A stretch of 64,000 bases of DNA from Salinisphaera sp. G21_0 (GTDB lineage: Bacteria; Pseudomonadota; Gammaproteobacteria; Pseudomonadales; Endozoicomonadaceae): assembly GCF_017744115.1 (NCBI RefSeq), contig NZ_JAGHQW010000005.1:1-64000 (forward strand), written 5' to 3'. Numbering within the stretch: position 1 is the first letter of the stretch; each line of letters starts with the position of its first letter. Below are positions 51,024 through 60,269 of this stretch, in pieces. The position numbers and the translations under genes are program-made. Under the pieces are notes generated by a model. It had not been told where the DNA came from and made no database searches. It saw only the letters and a list, made by a program, of their open reading frames with translations.

Positions 51024-52175
51024 ATGCAACTTTTGTCGCCAGAGCCAGTCTGGATCAATAACAATCAGTCACTTGAAGACTATTGCCAGCGATGGTCCGG
51101 GCTTGATGCCATCGCTCTGGATACTGAGTTTATTCGTACCGACACTTTTTACCCACAGCCAGGGCTGATTCAGGTGGGCACAGGCGCGGATGTTTTTCTG
51201 ATCGATCCACTGGCCATTGATCAGTGGCAACCACTGGCCAGATTGTTTGAAGACAGCTCGGTGGTTAAAGTACTACACGCCTGCAGTGAAGACCTGGAAG
51301 TGTTCAAACTGTTAACCGACAGCGTTCCCAGTCCACTGTTTGATACCCAGCTGGCCGCAGCGTTTGCAAACCTGGGGTTTTCCCTTGGTTATCAGGCCCT
51401 GCTCAGGCAAGTACTGAATATTGATCTACCCAAGGATGAGACAAGGTCTAACTGGTGCCAGCGACCATTGACGGATGCCCAGATTCGCTATGCCAGCCTG
51501 GATGTTGCCCATTTACTGGAGATTTATCAGCACCTGGACCAGCTACTGACGCCAACTCCGAAAAAGGCCTGGCTGGAGGATGAGTGCCTGGCCATGACGT
51601 TGAATGTGTTGCCTTTTGATCCGGAAAATGCCTGGAAAGAGGTAAAACGAGGCTGGCAGCTGCGCCCCCAGCAATTGGCTGTACTAAAGGCACTCTGCCA
51701 CTTTCGGGAAGTTGCCTCCCGCAGTCTGGATGTTCCTCGCAACCGGGTTATTCCCAAAGGGAGCCTCTGGCCACTGGCGAGGTTTCAGCCTAAAGCCATG
51801 AATGCCCTGCGGGAAATACCAGAAATGCGTGCCAGTATTATCCGCAACCATGGTGAGCAGATACTGGATATTATCAGATCGGCCAGTCAGGTTCCGGAAG
51901 CACAAAGGCCTGAAAAGCTGCCTCTGCCACTGCCAAAAAATGTCAGGGATTGGGGTAAGCAGATCAAAACACTGATGTCGCAACTGGCTGTTGAATTGCA
52001 GTTGCCTATGGAGCTGCTGATGCCGGGCAAATTAACCACACCACTGCTGCGCAGCTGGCTGGATCATGGCCGTTTTATGCTCCCGGATACCCTCACGGGC
52101 TGGCGTCGTGATATTATCGGCACCCCGCTGATTCAGCAACTTAATCAATTAAGTCAACAGGAAAAAGGCCATTGA
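51024..52175 (+). CDS. rnd: Ribonuclease D
   Basis: The 383-residue 3'-5' exoribonuclease trims tRNA precursors. The DEDD motifs are ALDTEFIRTDTFYP, LHACSEDLEVF and YASLDVAHLLEIY. Two HRDC-like domains follow (about residues 205-290 and 295-375). It is followed without a gap by ycgL and then ycgN, a conserved gammaproteobacterial order. Confidence 0.96.
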   Translation: MQLLSPEPVWINNNQSLEDYCQRWSGLDAIALDTEFIRTDTFYPQPGLIQVGTGADVFLIDPLAIDQWQPLARLFEDSSVVKVLHACSEDLEVFKLLTDSVPSPLFDTQLAAAFANLGFSLGYQALLRQVLNIDLPKDETRSNWCQRPLTDAQIRYASLDVAHLLEIYQHLDQLLTPTPKKAWLEDECLAMTLNVLPFDPENAWKEVKRGWQLRPQQLAVLKALCHFREVASRSLDVPRNRVIPKGSLWPLARFQPKAMNALREIPEMRASIIRNHGEQILDIIRSASQVPEAQRPEKLPLPLPKNVRDWGKQIKTLMSQLAVELQLPMELLMPGKLTTPLLRSWLDHGRFMLPDTLTGWRRDIIGTPLIQQLNQLSQQEKGH

Positions 52176-52475
52176 ATGAAGTCTCTGGTGACCATCTATA
52201 AAAGCCCGAAAAGGGAAGGTATGTACCTGTACCTGAACAAGGGGGCCATATTGGAAAAGACCCTGCCAGAGGCATTATTGCAAGCCTTTGGTAAACCGGT
52301 GCATGTTTTTGACCTGTTGCTGACGCCGGAGAAAAAGCTGGCGCGAGTAGAGACTGCCAGCGTCCTTCAGGGAATTTCCGACCATGGCTTCTATCTGCAA
52401 ATGCCCCCCAAAGAGCAGGATGATTACCTGATCAAACTGCCGGATGAGTTTCTTTCATTTAACGACCCGACATGA
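52176..52475 (+). CDS. ycgL: YcgL-domain protein
   Basis: The 99-residue protein has the YcgL pattern: an IYKSPKREGMYLYL opening, then LPEALLQAFGKPVHVFDLLL and GFYLQMPP. The fold is known from E. coli YcgL, but the function is not. Its ATG directly follows the rnd stop, and its end overlaps ycgN by 4 bases. Confidence 0.92.
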   Translation: MKSLVTIYKSPKREGMYLYLNKGAILEKTLPEALLQAFGKPVHVFDLLLTPEKKLARVETASVLQGISDHGFYLQMPPKEQDDYLIKLPDEFLSFNDPT

Positions 52476-52921
52476 CCGAAAAACCTTTCTGGGAAACCAA
52501 AACCCTGGCAGAAATGACCGCCGATGAGTGGGAAAGCCTCTGTGATCGCTGTGGTCGCTGCTGCCTGCACAAACTGGAAGATGAAGATACGGATACGGTT
52601 TATTACACGTCAGTAGCCTGCAAACTGCTGGACACCGGCAGCTGCCAATGCCAAAACTACCCGAGCCGTAAAGACATCGTGCCGGAATGTACGGTACTGA
52701 CGCTGAAAGATGTTGAGCTGTTCCACTGGCTGCCCGCAACCTGCGCCTATCGGCTGATCAGCGAAAAGAAACCGCTGTTTGACTGGCATCCACTGGTATC
52801 CGGCTCCTGTGAATCTATCCATCAAGCCGGAATCTCGGTAAAAGGATGGGTACATTCAGAAAATGATATTGCACAAGATGATCTTGAGGACTATATCATT
52901 CCCCACAACATGATTGGCTGA
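52472..52921 (+). CDS. ycgN: YcgN-family cysteine-cluster protein
   Basis: The 149-residue protein of the UPF0260/YkgJ-like type has cysteines in LCDRCGRCCLHKL, VACKLLDTGSCQCQNYP and IVPECTVLT, a likely metal or iron-sulfur site. Exact biochemical role unknown. It is third in the rnd-ycgL-ycgN operon. Confidence 0.93.
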   Translation: MTEKPFWETKTLAEMTADEWESLCDRCGRCCLHKLEDEDTDTVYYTSVACKLLDTGSCQCQNYPSRKDIVPECTVLTLKDVELFHWLPATCAYRLISEKKPLFDWHPLVSGSCESIHQAGISVKGWVHSENDIAQDDLEDYIIPHNMIG

Positions 52922-53020
52922 AGAATCAACAGCATTTAATACGACCTTCATCCAACATTCATATAATGAATCAGTCCGGTAACCTCCCTGAAATTTTGAT
53001 CAAATGACAGGACGTTATTT

Positions 53021-54208
53021 ATGTTTTGCTCAGTTAGCCATGCTCAAACAACAGCAGTAATGACCTCACCGGCATTTACGTCAGTACGTGCCCAGTGTGG
53101 CACTGTTGCCACCGTGTCAGGCCGTTGTATCAGCATGGTTGATGGGCCGAAAAGGCAAAGTTTTGAAAACGCCAGCCCTGGCACAGAACATTCACTGAAA
53201 AATTGTGGGCTTACAGCCAGACATGTAGAAGGCAAGCCTGCACAGCCACCGCTTATGCTTGCCATTGAGGTGGCAGATGATACCTTGTCAGCATCATGTT
53301 GTCGCAAAGATTACTGCAAAGAAAACAGCGAATCCAAGGTAGGCCAGGAAGGTGATACTCTGCTGGGGCATGAAGAGCCCTCTGTACATAGAGAGCCCTC
53401 AGCACATAGAGAGCCTCCCACGTATGGGAAGCCTTCAGCACTGCAAAAGCCCGGTAAAAAAAACGATTTTTGTATTATTGACATCGAAGGTAGCAGCAAT
53501 AAATCACCGCTCCTGCTTGCAGAAGAGAACAGAGGCAGTACAGCCAATGAAACCATTAGTGCTATTGAAGGTGACTCTGCGTTCATCAGTCAGTTAAATG
53601 AACACGGTTTTGCCAGTGATATTTTTTCTGAAGTCCTGCAAACACTCAATCCCCAAAAAGTATATTCCCGATATGTCGTCCAGCATGATGACACACTGAA
53701 AAAGTTTGCCGCCAAAGTATTGTGTAACGGGGCAGCAGGCACTATTTCTGCGGATGCACTGGACTATATAAGCCAGGCAAAAGGCGCTGCAGGTATTATC
53801 TCTGCCATGGTGGCTATTGGCATCGTTGATGGTCTTTATTCCTGTGGAAAGCATCTTCATGAGCATCGGCAACAGCCTGACAATGTACTGCGGATACTTG
53901 GTTATGGTACGTACAAATGCATCAGGCCAGTCATGAACCTGTTACCTGAAACGTTTTGCCAATGTATCAGAAAAGCCTATATCTATGGCTCTCTTTCTGG
54001 TGCCAGCGCAACCCTGCTGGCGGACTTCCTGTCGCACTTATCAAAGTTTGCCATGACATCCTCAGCGGCTTCCTTTATCACTGGGTACGCATGTCCCATA
54101 CTATTGCTGGTTCTTACCTCGGCAGGAGGGGTGAGCGGAATAATATGCGCTTATGAAAATTATAAAAAAAACACCGACTGCCAGCTTCTCAGTCCGACAG
54201 ACTCCTGA
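53021..54208 (+). CDS. Unknown protein with hexapeptide repeats and C-terminal hydrophobic helices
   Basis: The 395-residue protein has a Cys- and Ser-rich first 110 residues. It then has about five degenerate six-residue repeats (EEPSVH, REPSAH, REPPTY, GKPSAL, QKPGKK at about residues 117-146). The C-terminal half contains hydrophobic segments (about 252-270, 327-345 and 350-375). There is no classical signal peptide. Proteins with a soluble N-terminus and paired C-terminal hydrophobic hairpins recall effectors that insert into host membranes, but this is inference. It lies between core genes and is followed by a convergent nitroreductase. Confidence 0.6.
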   Translation: MFCSVSHAQTTAVMTSPAFTSVRAQCGTVATVSGRCISMVDGPKRQSFENASPGTEHSLKNCGLTARHVEGKPAQPPLMLAIEVADDTLSASCCRKDYCKENSESKVGQEGDTLLGHEEPSVHREPSAHREPPTYGKPSALQKPGKKNDFCIIDIEGSSNKSPLLLAEENRGSTANETISAIEGDSAFISQLNEHGFASDIFSEVLQTLNPQKVYSRYVVQHDDTLKKFAAKVLCNGAAGTISADALDYISQAKGAAGIISAMVAIGIVDGLYSCGKHLHEHRQQPDNVLRILGYGTYKCIRPVMNLLPETFCQCIRKAYIYGSLSGASATLLADFLSHLSKFAMTSSAASFITGYACPILLLVLTSAGGVSGIICAYENYKKNTDCQLLSPTDS

Positions 54209-54251
54209 GCAGCGTCAGACTTCATTGAAAACGGTGCTTTTTATTGTCCAA

Positions 54252-54818
54252 TCAGGCACTGGTCACCCACTCAGAGACAAAGTCATTAACATCCAATACA
54301 GGCACTTTCTTTTTAGCGCCAGCAGGCTTGCCAAGGTAGATAAAACCCATCAGCTGCTCGTTGTCGGCAAGACCCAGCCCTTTTGCCAGTCGTGGGTGGT
54401 AACAAAGTTCCCCGGTTCGCCACATTGCCCCGACCCCCTGGGCATGGGCCGCCAGCAGCAGAGAGTGAACTGCCGCCGCCAGTGACATCTTCTGTTCAAT
54501 CTCCGGCACCTTTGGATGCTGTTTAACCGGGCAAATAGCCAGTACCAGCATAGGGGCCCGGAGCGGCATCCCTTTGAAACGTCTCAGCGCATCTTCTGAA
54601 AGATCTGGCTGATCCTCAAGGACTGCCTGCGCCATCAGCTCACCCAGGGCTTCCCGTGCCTGGCCACTGACTTTTAGAAATCGCCAGGGGCGAATACGGC
54701 CATGGTCAGGGGCTCTCAGGGCTGCCCGGAACATGACATCCAGTTGCTGATCGCTGGGTGCTGGTTCCTCCAGGATGGGTGTCGATACCCTTTCCAGTAA
54801 AAGCTCTATACCATTCAT
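54252..54818 (-). CDS. Nitroreductase-family protein (YdjA-like)
   Basis: The 188-residue flavoprotein has APDHGRIRPWRFLKV, the FMN-binding opening of the YdjA subfamily, and SLAAAVHSLLLAAHAQGVGA with WRTG, the second FMN segment. YdjA-type enzymes use FMN and NAD(P)H; the natural substrate is unknown. The ATG at 54818 with GGGAG upstream is taken as the start. It is convergent with the gene at 53021. Confidence 0.9.
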   Translation of the reverse strand: MNGIELLLERVSTPILEEPAPSDQQLDVMFRAALRAPDHGRIRPWRFLKVSGQAREALGELMAQAVLEDQPDLSEDALRRFKGMPLRAPMLVLAICPVKQHPKVPEIEQKMSLAAAVHSLLLAAHAQGVGAMWRTGELCYHPRLAKGLGLADNEQLMGFIYLGKPAGAKKKVPVLDVNDFVSEWVTSA

Positions 54819-54928
54819 CAATAACTCACTCCCACCAATTACAGATTTGAGCGTTCTTGCATGTTAGAATTAGCTGCCCACAGCAAATTGCTGACGGTAT
54901 TATCAGGTCTGGCTATGAACCAATTTTA

Positions 54929-56371
54929 ATGCAACCCAATAAGAATACTGTATCTCCGCCCCTGAGTCGTGCCTCCCGGCTCTCTCCAAGGTTTTTGGTC
55001 TATTGGCTCGCTGCCTCAGTGATGGTTTACGGGCTGGCCAATCAGTACCTTCCTTCCGTTTTCCTGGGCGCTGTCGCTTATTTATCGGTTTTTCCCTGGC
55101 TTTCAAACCTGGCGATCAATCGGGTATTTCGCGCCAGCAATCAAAAGACAGTGGGCAACAAAAAGCCTCTGGTTACCCTTTTACTGGATTCTTTGAATGT
55201 TGGAGCCTTAATCACCCTTGCCGGTTTCCCAATGGTCAGTGGCATGCTGCTGGTGGCTCTGCTGACAGGCTGGGCGATTTACCTTCAAGGGCTCAGGGGG
55301 CTGATGATCATTATTCCCCCGGCAGCAGCTGCCATATCTATTCATCACTTTATTGAACCTGATTTCACTATTTCAGCCGGGCAAGATGCAGTGTTTATCA
55401 GCCTGCTCGGAATGCTTATTTTCATATCTTATTGTGCCTATGCCCTCAGGCTCAGAGAGCAGCATTTTCAGGCTATTCAGCTCAGTGCCCAGCAACAGCG
55501 GCAACGTTACAGCAGGCTTGCCAGCAGTCTGGCCAAATACCTTTCTCCCCAGGTATGGGAATCTATTTTTTCCGGTAAGCGCAATACCAAACTGGAGAGT
55601 CAGCGGAAAAAGCTGACGGTCTTCTTTTCCGATATCAAAGGCTTTACGGATCTGGCCGAAGCACTTGAGCCAGAGGTGCTGACAGAGTTGCTGAACACTT
55701 ACCTGAACGACATGTCCCGTATTGCTCTGAAATACGGTGGGACCATCGATAAATTTATCGGTGACAGTATTATGATTTTCTTTGGTGACCCTAAAACCCG
55801 GGGCTACCAAAAAGATGCCCTGGCCGCTGTTTCAATGGCCATTGAAATGCAGAAACACATGCAAGTACTGCGTAAGCAATGGATCGCCAAAGGGGTCGAG
55901 AACCCACTTCAAATCAGGATTGGCATCAATACCGGTTACTGTACGGTTGGTAATTTCGGTGCCGAGTCACGTATGGATTACACGCTCCTGGGGCGTGAGG
56001 TGAATTTAGCCAGTCGGCTGGAAAGCGCAGCAAAACCCAACCAGATTCTGCTGTCCCATGAAACATGGTCGCTGGTTAAGGATGTGGTACTTTGTCAGTC
56101 CAAGGGAGAGGTACAGGTAAAAGGCTTCAGTCGTTCGATACCTATTTATAAAGTGATCGATCTGCGCCGCAATCTTGGTCAGCAGAAAAGTTACTTTGAA
56201 CTCGATAGCAAAGGCTTTTCCTTCAGCCTGGATACCAACAGTATTGATGAGTTCGAGCGTAAAAAGATCATTCAGACGTTAGATGAGGCAACACAGAAGT
56301 TACTGAAAGATGATCTGTTGAGCCCGGCAAAGCCGGGACGAAAAACAATTGTCCAGACCCTGGTAAAGTAA
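54929..56371 (+). CDS. Membrane class III nucleotide cyclase
   Basis: The protein (480 residues from ATG 54929; a TTG at 54857 would add 24) has four to six N-terminal hydrophobic segments (about residues 20-175). A cyclase homology domain follows. FFSDIKGFTDL and TIDKFIGDSIMIFF supply the two metal Asp residues. The Lys in the second motif is the adenine-selecting position, and YTLLGREVNLASRLE carries the transition-state Asn and Arg. It should make cAMP from ATP. CRP-type regulation would link it to the PTS genes in the window, but this is inference. It ends one base before the histidine kinase stop on the other strand. Confidence 0.9.
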   Translation: MQPNKNTVSPPLSRASRLSPRFLVYWLAASVMVYGLANQYLPSVFLGAVAYLSVFPWLSNLAINRVFRASNQKTVGNKKPLVTLLLDSLNVGALITLAGFPMVSGMLLVALLTGWAIYLQGLRGLMIIIPPAAAAISIHHFIEPDFTISAGQDAVFISLLGMLIFISYCAYALRLREQHFQAIQLSAQQQRQRYSRLASSLAKYLSPQVWESIFSGKRNTKLESQRKKLTVFFSDIKGFTDLAEALEPEVLTELLNTYLNDMSRIALKYGGTIDKFIGDSIMIFFGDPKTRGYQKDALAAVSMAIEMQKHMQVLRKQWIAKGVENPLQIRIGINTGYCTVGNFGAESRMDYTLLGREVNLASRLESAAKPNQILLSHETWSLVKDVVLCQSKGEVQVKGFSRSIPIYKVIDLRRNLGQQKSYFELDSKGFSFSLDTNSIDEFERKKIIQTLDEATQKLLKDDLLSPAKPGRKTIVQTLVK

Positions 56372-58708
56372 TTACTCAAGCCATCGGTTCAGTAATGTAT
56401 CTAACGCTTTTTTATTGAAAGGTTTGGCAATGTGACCATTCATCCCTGCGTCCCGGCATCGTTCTTTGTGCTCTTCCAGTGTGTTTGCTGTTAGTGCGAT
56501 GATGGGCGTCTGTCTGGTATTCGTCATTTTTCGCAGCTGTTTTGTTGCATCGTAGCCATCCATCACGGGCATATTGCAGTCCATCAGGATCAGGTCAAAC
56601 TTTTCAGTGGTGCATGCTGTGATGCAATCCTGACCGTTGTTGACAAGGTTTATATTGTACCCCAGCTGTTCAAGCATGCCCTCAGTCACCAGCTGGTTGA
56701 TCGCATTGTCTTCTACTACCAGGATCCTTTTCTTCCTGAAGGCTGGCTGTTGATGGTCTGTTGCATTGGGTGGGTGATTGATGCTTTCTGGTGACGGGTT
56801 GTCGGGGATACCAACGGCTTCTGCACACTTCTGATAGAGCTTTTGCTGAGTTACCGGCAGTGAGAGCCATAACAGATTATCAGGCATTTCAGTGGGCTGT
56901 TCATAGCTGATAAAGATCGTTTTACACTGAGGCCAGTCTCGAGCCATATTCAGGGCCAGGGATTTTTGATCAGTAATAACGAGCGATTCAGTTGAGTAGC
57001 AATCAATGTCCAGACTGCTGTCGTCAGGCTCAACAATACGACAGGGTACCTTCCAGTAGCGGAGTAACCGGTGACAGATTTGCTGTGTGGATCCTTCACA
57101 GGCCAGTATTACCTGATCGCTTTTTAGCAGAATGGTGGCTTCACTGGTTATCTGTTCAGGTTTTGTTAAGGGCAGCTTTATCGAAAAGGTGCTGCCCTGT
57201 TGTTCCCGGGACATGACGCTGATGGATCCATTCATTGCTTCCACCAGCTCTTTGGTCAGTGCCAGCCCCATACCGGAGCCCCCGTAGCTGTCATAGATTG
57301 CATTGCTGGCCTGGGTAAAAGGGGTGAAAATTGCCTCAAGGGCGCTTCCGGGGATGCCAATACCGGTATCGATAATGTGAATGATCACTTCAAGACGGTT
57401 TTGGCCAAGCGGTTTTGAGTCCAGTGAAAGTTTGATCTCACCCTGATGGGTGAATTTAATGGCATTACCCAGAAGGTTATTAATGACCTGACTGATGCGG
57501 GTAGGGTCGCCAAGCAGAGTGGTTGGCAGCGTTGGGTCAATATCACAGGTCAGTGGAATATCTTTTTCGTAGCTCTTCTGACTCAACAATACGACCGATT
57601 CTTCAATGATTTCACGCAAATTAAAATGAGTATGTTCAATGGCAACTTTGCCGGACTCCAGCCTGGCCAGGTCCAACATGCTATTGAGCAGTCTGACCAG
57701 TCGAACGCCTGACTGACGAGCCAGATCGAGGCGCTCATATTGTTTGCCGGTCAGTTCTTCATTAATAGTCAGCTCCAGCATGCCTAAAATGCCATTCAGT
57801 GGCGTGCGAATCTCATGGCTCAGGTATGAAAGCTGTTCTTCACGAATTCTGGCAGAACGAAGTGCGGCCTGCCGGGCTTTCTCAAGCTCCGCATTGGCCT
57901 TGAACAGCGCGTTATTGTTTTCCTGCAGTTCCTGCGTCCTTTTTACAATGCGAAGTTCAAGATCATGGCTATGTTGTCTAAGCTCATTTTCGGCAAGACT
58001 TAGATGATATAGCTGTTTTTCAATATCATCCTGAAACTCATTAAATGCACTGGTCAGTAGCCCTATTTCATCCTTTTGATGGTCTCCGGAGATTGCCAGT
58101 GTTTTATGTTTGCTGCCTGTTCGAACCTGTTTTACGTGACGGGCCAGTTTCAAGAGTGGTTTGGTCAGCATCAGATAAAACATGCCTTGCAGAGCCAGCG
58201 CCAGCAGCAGGGTCCGGGCCAGCCCAAACACCAGAGTGAGTACTGAGCGATCCAGAAACTCCTGGCCGGAAGGGCGCGTGTCAGCGGTAATGGTCAGAGT
58301 GCCAAGCTCTTCTTCAAGGTCGTAAGGCACTGACAATTGTTGCTGATAAGTCCGCGTGGTGCCAAAGAATAGGTCGGTAAATAGTCTCTGTTCGTCGGAA
58401 TTTTTTGCGGTTCCGGCTTTGGCCAGAACCAGGTTGTCGGTGTCAATAATTGCTGCACTGAGAATTAACGGCGATTCAATGAGTCCATTCACCAGCTCTA
58501 TGGCCAGCTCTTCATCCAGGTTGTAGGCGATACGTGATGCGGGTGCCTTGCTGATGTCCAGATAAGCCTGAATGGCACTATCGATGCTCTTGTCCTGAGC
58601 CTTATAATCGTGAGTTACCTGAAAGACACTGAAAATCAGTCCCAGAATAAATGCAACGCTGACTGTGTATTTGACTTGCTTATAAGAGAGTCTGTCCCTG
58701 AACCTCAT
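56372..58708 (-). CDS. Hybrid sensor histidine kinase
   Basis: The 778-residue inner-membrane protein has TM1 (about residues 12-30), a periplasmic sensor region, TM2 (about 163-182) and HAMP. A coiled coil leads to HisKA with the phosphorylated His in SYLSHEIRTPLNGILGML, then HATPase boxes (NAIKFT, DTGIGI, GSGMGLAL). It ends in a receiver with the phospho-Asp in LILMDCNMPVMDGYDAT. A degenerate region lies between ATPase and receiver. There is no C-terminal HPt domain, so phosphate must pass to a separate HPt protein; none is encoded nearby. The arrangement resembles BarA/GacS minus the HPt. Confidence 0.93.
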   Translation of the reverse strand: MRFRDRLSYKQVKYTVSVAFILGLIFSVFQVTHDYKAQDKSIDSAIQAYLDISKAPASRIAYNLDEELAIELVNGLIESPLILSAAIIDTDNLVLAKAGTAKNSDEQRLFTDLFFGTTRTYQQQLSVPYDLEEELGTLTITADTRPSGQEFLDRSVLTLVFGLARTLLLALALQGMFYLMLTKPLLKLARHVKQVRTGSKHKTLAISGDHQKDEIGLLTSAFNEFQDDIEKQLYHLSLAENELRQHSHDLELRIVKRTQELQENNNALFKANAELEKARQAALRSARIREEQLSYLSHEIRTPLNGILGMLELTINEELTGKQYERLDLARQSGVRLVRLLNSMLDLARLESGKVAIEHTHFNLREIIEESVVLLSQKSYEKDIPLTCDIDPTLPTTLLGDPTRISQVINNLLGNAIKFTHQGEIKLSLDSKPLGQNRLEVIIHIIDTGIGIPGSALEAIFTPFTQASNAIYDSYGGSGMGLALTKELVEAMNGSISVMSREQQGSTFSIKLPLTKPEQITSEATILLKSDQVILACEGSTQQICHRLLRYWKVPCRIVEPDDSSLDIDCYSTESLVITDQKSLALNMARDWPQCKTIFISYEQPTEMPDNLLWLSLPVTQQKLYQKCAEAVGIPDNPSPESINHPPNATDHQQPAFRKKRILVVEDNAINQLVTEGMLEQLGYNINLVNNGQDCITACTTEKFDLILMDCNMPVMDGYDATKQLRKMTNTRQTPIIALTANTLEEHKERCRDAGMNGHIAKPFNKKALDTLLNRWLE

Positions 58709-58860
58709 ATTTCTCTGCCTTTCCCGGGCGATAAGTGACCCATCTAATCGTTAAAATAGCTCTTTTTCAAGAACCATTGATGAAAAAATGAAGAGGGGTT
58801 GACTCTGTGGCAGGTGAAGATTAGTATACCCGTCCGCTGCAGCAATGCACGAAGGTTTGC

Positions 58861-58936
58861 GTCCCCTTCGTCTAGTGGCCTAGGACACCGCCCTTTCACG
58901 GCGGTAACAGGGGTTCGAGTCCCCTAGGGGACGCCA
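58861..58936 (+). tRNA. tRNA-Glu (TTC), isolated copy
   Basis: It is identical to the four Glu genes at 19.7-20.8 kb, with anticodon TTC and encoded CCA. It shares the upstream AAGGTTTGC context of those copies, so it is probably a dispersed duplicate of the cluster unit. Confidence 0.97.
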
Positions 58937-58983
58937 ATTTCCTGCCTGAAACTCCCTTGTACCTGCCATTTTTGATCAAGATT

Positions 58984-59076
58984 TCAATTTTCTTCAGCAT
59001 CCTTCTGTTCAGTATCGTATTCAACGATATCTTCCACGCTGCTCTTCAAAACCAGGGCAAGCTTTGGCCTGTTTGA
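58984..59076 (-). pseudogene. Possible C-terminal relic of an XRE regulator
   Basis: The reverse frame KLALVLKSSVEDIVEYDTEQ resembles the last helix and tail of XRE regulators (K-L-A-x-x-L-x-x-S-V-E-D-I-F-E-Y). The rest of the gene is absent, and the frame is closed by a stop upstream at about 59077-59079. It directly follows the tRNA-Glu gene. Confidence 0.3.
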
Positions 59077-59135
59077 CTATCTTACCGGTTGCCGAATGAA
59101 AAAACGGTCAAGCGGAGAAGAACGAAAAACTCCAG

Positions 59136-60143
59136 ATGACCAGCCACTTATTATCCGTGTCACAGGTTCTGCAGATGACTACTCAGCGGCATGAGCTGTT
59201 TTCAATTAGCGGCCTGGCCATTGGTCATGCATCAGATCTCGAAAGGTTGACCGGAGTGACGGTGCTGCGCTTTGACCAGGGCGTAACGGCGGGTGTGGAT
59301 GTGCGCGGTGCCGCTCCCGGAACCCGGGAGACGGAGTTGCTAAGGCCTGAAAACCTGGTGGATTCTGTCCATGCCATTGTGCTTTGTGGTGGCAGTGCGC
59401 TGGGTCTGGAAAGTATGAATGGGGTCAGTCGTTATCTGGAGGAGCAGGGCATTGGTTTACCCACAGGCTTCATCAGGATTCCGGTTGTCACCGGTGCAGT
59501 GCTATTTGACCAGTCGGTCGGTGATGCCTCTGCCCGACCCGGTGAGCAAATGGGGTATGAAGCCACCAGGTTGGCCAGTCGTTGCGACATTGGAGAAGGT
59601 AATGTTGGCGCAGGTACCGGAGCATCAATCGGTAAAATTGCCGGGTTTGACCGCGCTACAAAAAGTGGCATCGGTTGTTATGCCATCAGTCTGAGAGGAG
59701 GGCTGGTCGTTGGTGCCGTGATGGCTGTTAATGCCTGGGGAGATGTTGTTAACGGTGAGAAGCTTATTGCCGGCACCAGGAGCGAAGATGGACAGCGGTT
59801 TGTTTCTGGTATGGATCTCTTAATGAATGACCAGGCCGTTCAAGCACTGCCCGGGGCAAATACCACCATCGGCGTGGTGGTGACTAACGGGAAATTAACC
59901 AAAGCCCAGACTTTAAAAATGGCACAAATGGGGCATGATGGTTTGTCGCGTGCCATTCGCCCTGCACATTCCATGTACGATGGTGATACCATTTTCAGCG
60001 CAGCAACCGGAGAAGTGGATGCTGATGTAAATGTTTTGGGCATTGTCGGGGCGGAGGCTGTGGAACAGGCGATACATCGTGCCGTTTATGCGGCAACATC
60101 CGCGGGTGGCTTACCGTCCATTCACGATATGCGTGCAAAATAA
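59136..60143 (+). CDS. P1/S58-family peptidase (DmpA-like)
   Basis: The 335-residue protein (or 322 from ATG 59175) has the S58 fold pattern: VTVLRFDQGVTAGVDVRGAA, LCGGSALGLESMNGV, and VGAGTGASIGK near residue 172, where family members self-cleave to expose an N-terminal nucleophile. DmpA relatives are aminopeptidases or amidases acting on small substrates. It is transcribed toward avtA and the 5-oxoprolinase genes, suggesting amino-acid or peptide salvage. Confidence 0.85.
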   Translation: MTSHLLSVSQVLQMTTQRHELFSISGLAIGHASDLERLTGVTVLRFDQGVTAGVDVRGAAPGTRETELLRPENLVDSVHAIVLCGGSALGLESMNGVSRYLEEQGIGLPTGFIRIPVVTGAVLFDQSVGDASARPGEQMGYEATRLASRCDIGEGNVGAGTGASIGKIAGFDRATKSGIGCYAISLRGGLVVGAVMAVNAWGDVVNGEKLIAGTRSEDGQRFVSGMDLLMNDQAVQALPGANTTIGVVVTNGKLTKAQTLKMAQMGHDGLSRAIRPAHSMYDGDTIFSAATGEVDADVNVLGIVGAEAVEQAIHRAVYAATSAGGLPSIHDMRAK

Positions 60144-60269
60144 TCCTTTTCTGGTAATAAGTCTGCCTCTATATCCGGCCCGTGACTGGTTAGACGGTGG
60201 ACAGCTTCTGTTCATCATTATATAACAGCACCTCTACTATCCTATGACCAGAATAAATCAGGGGTAAGC

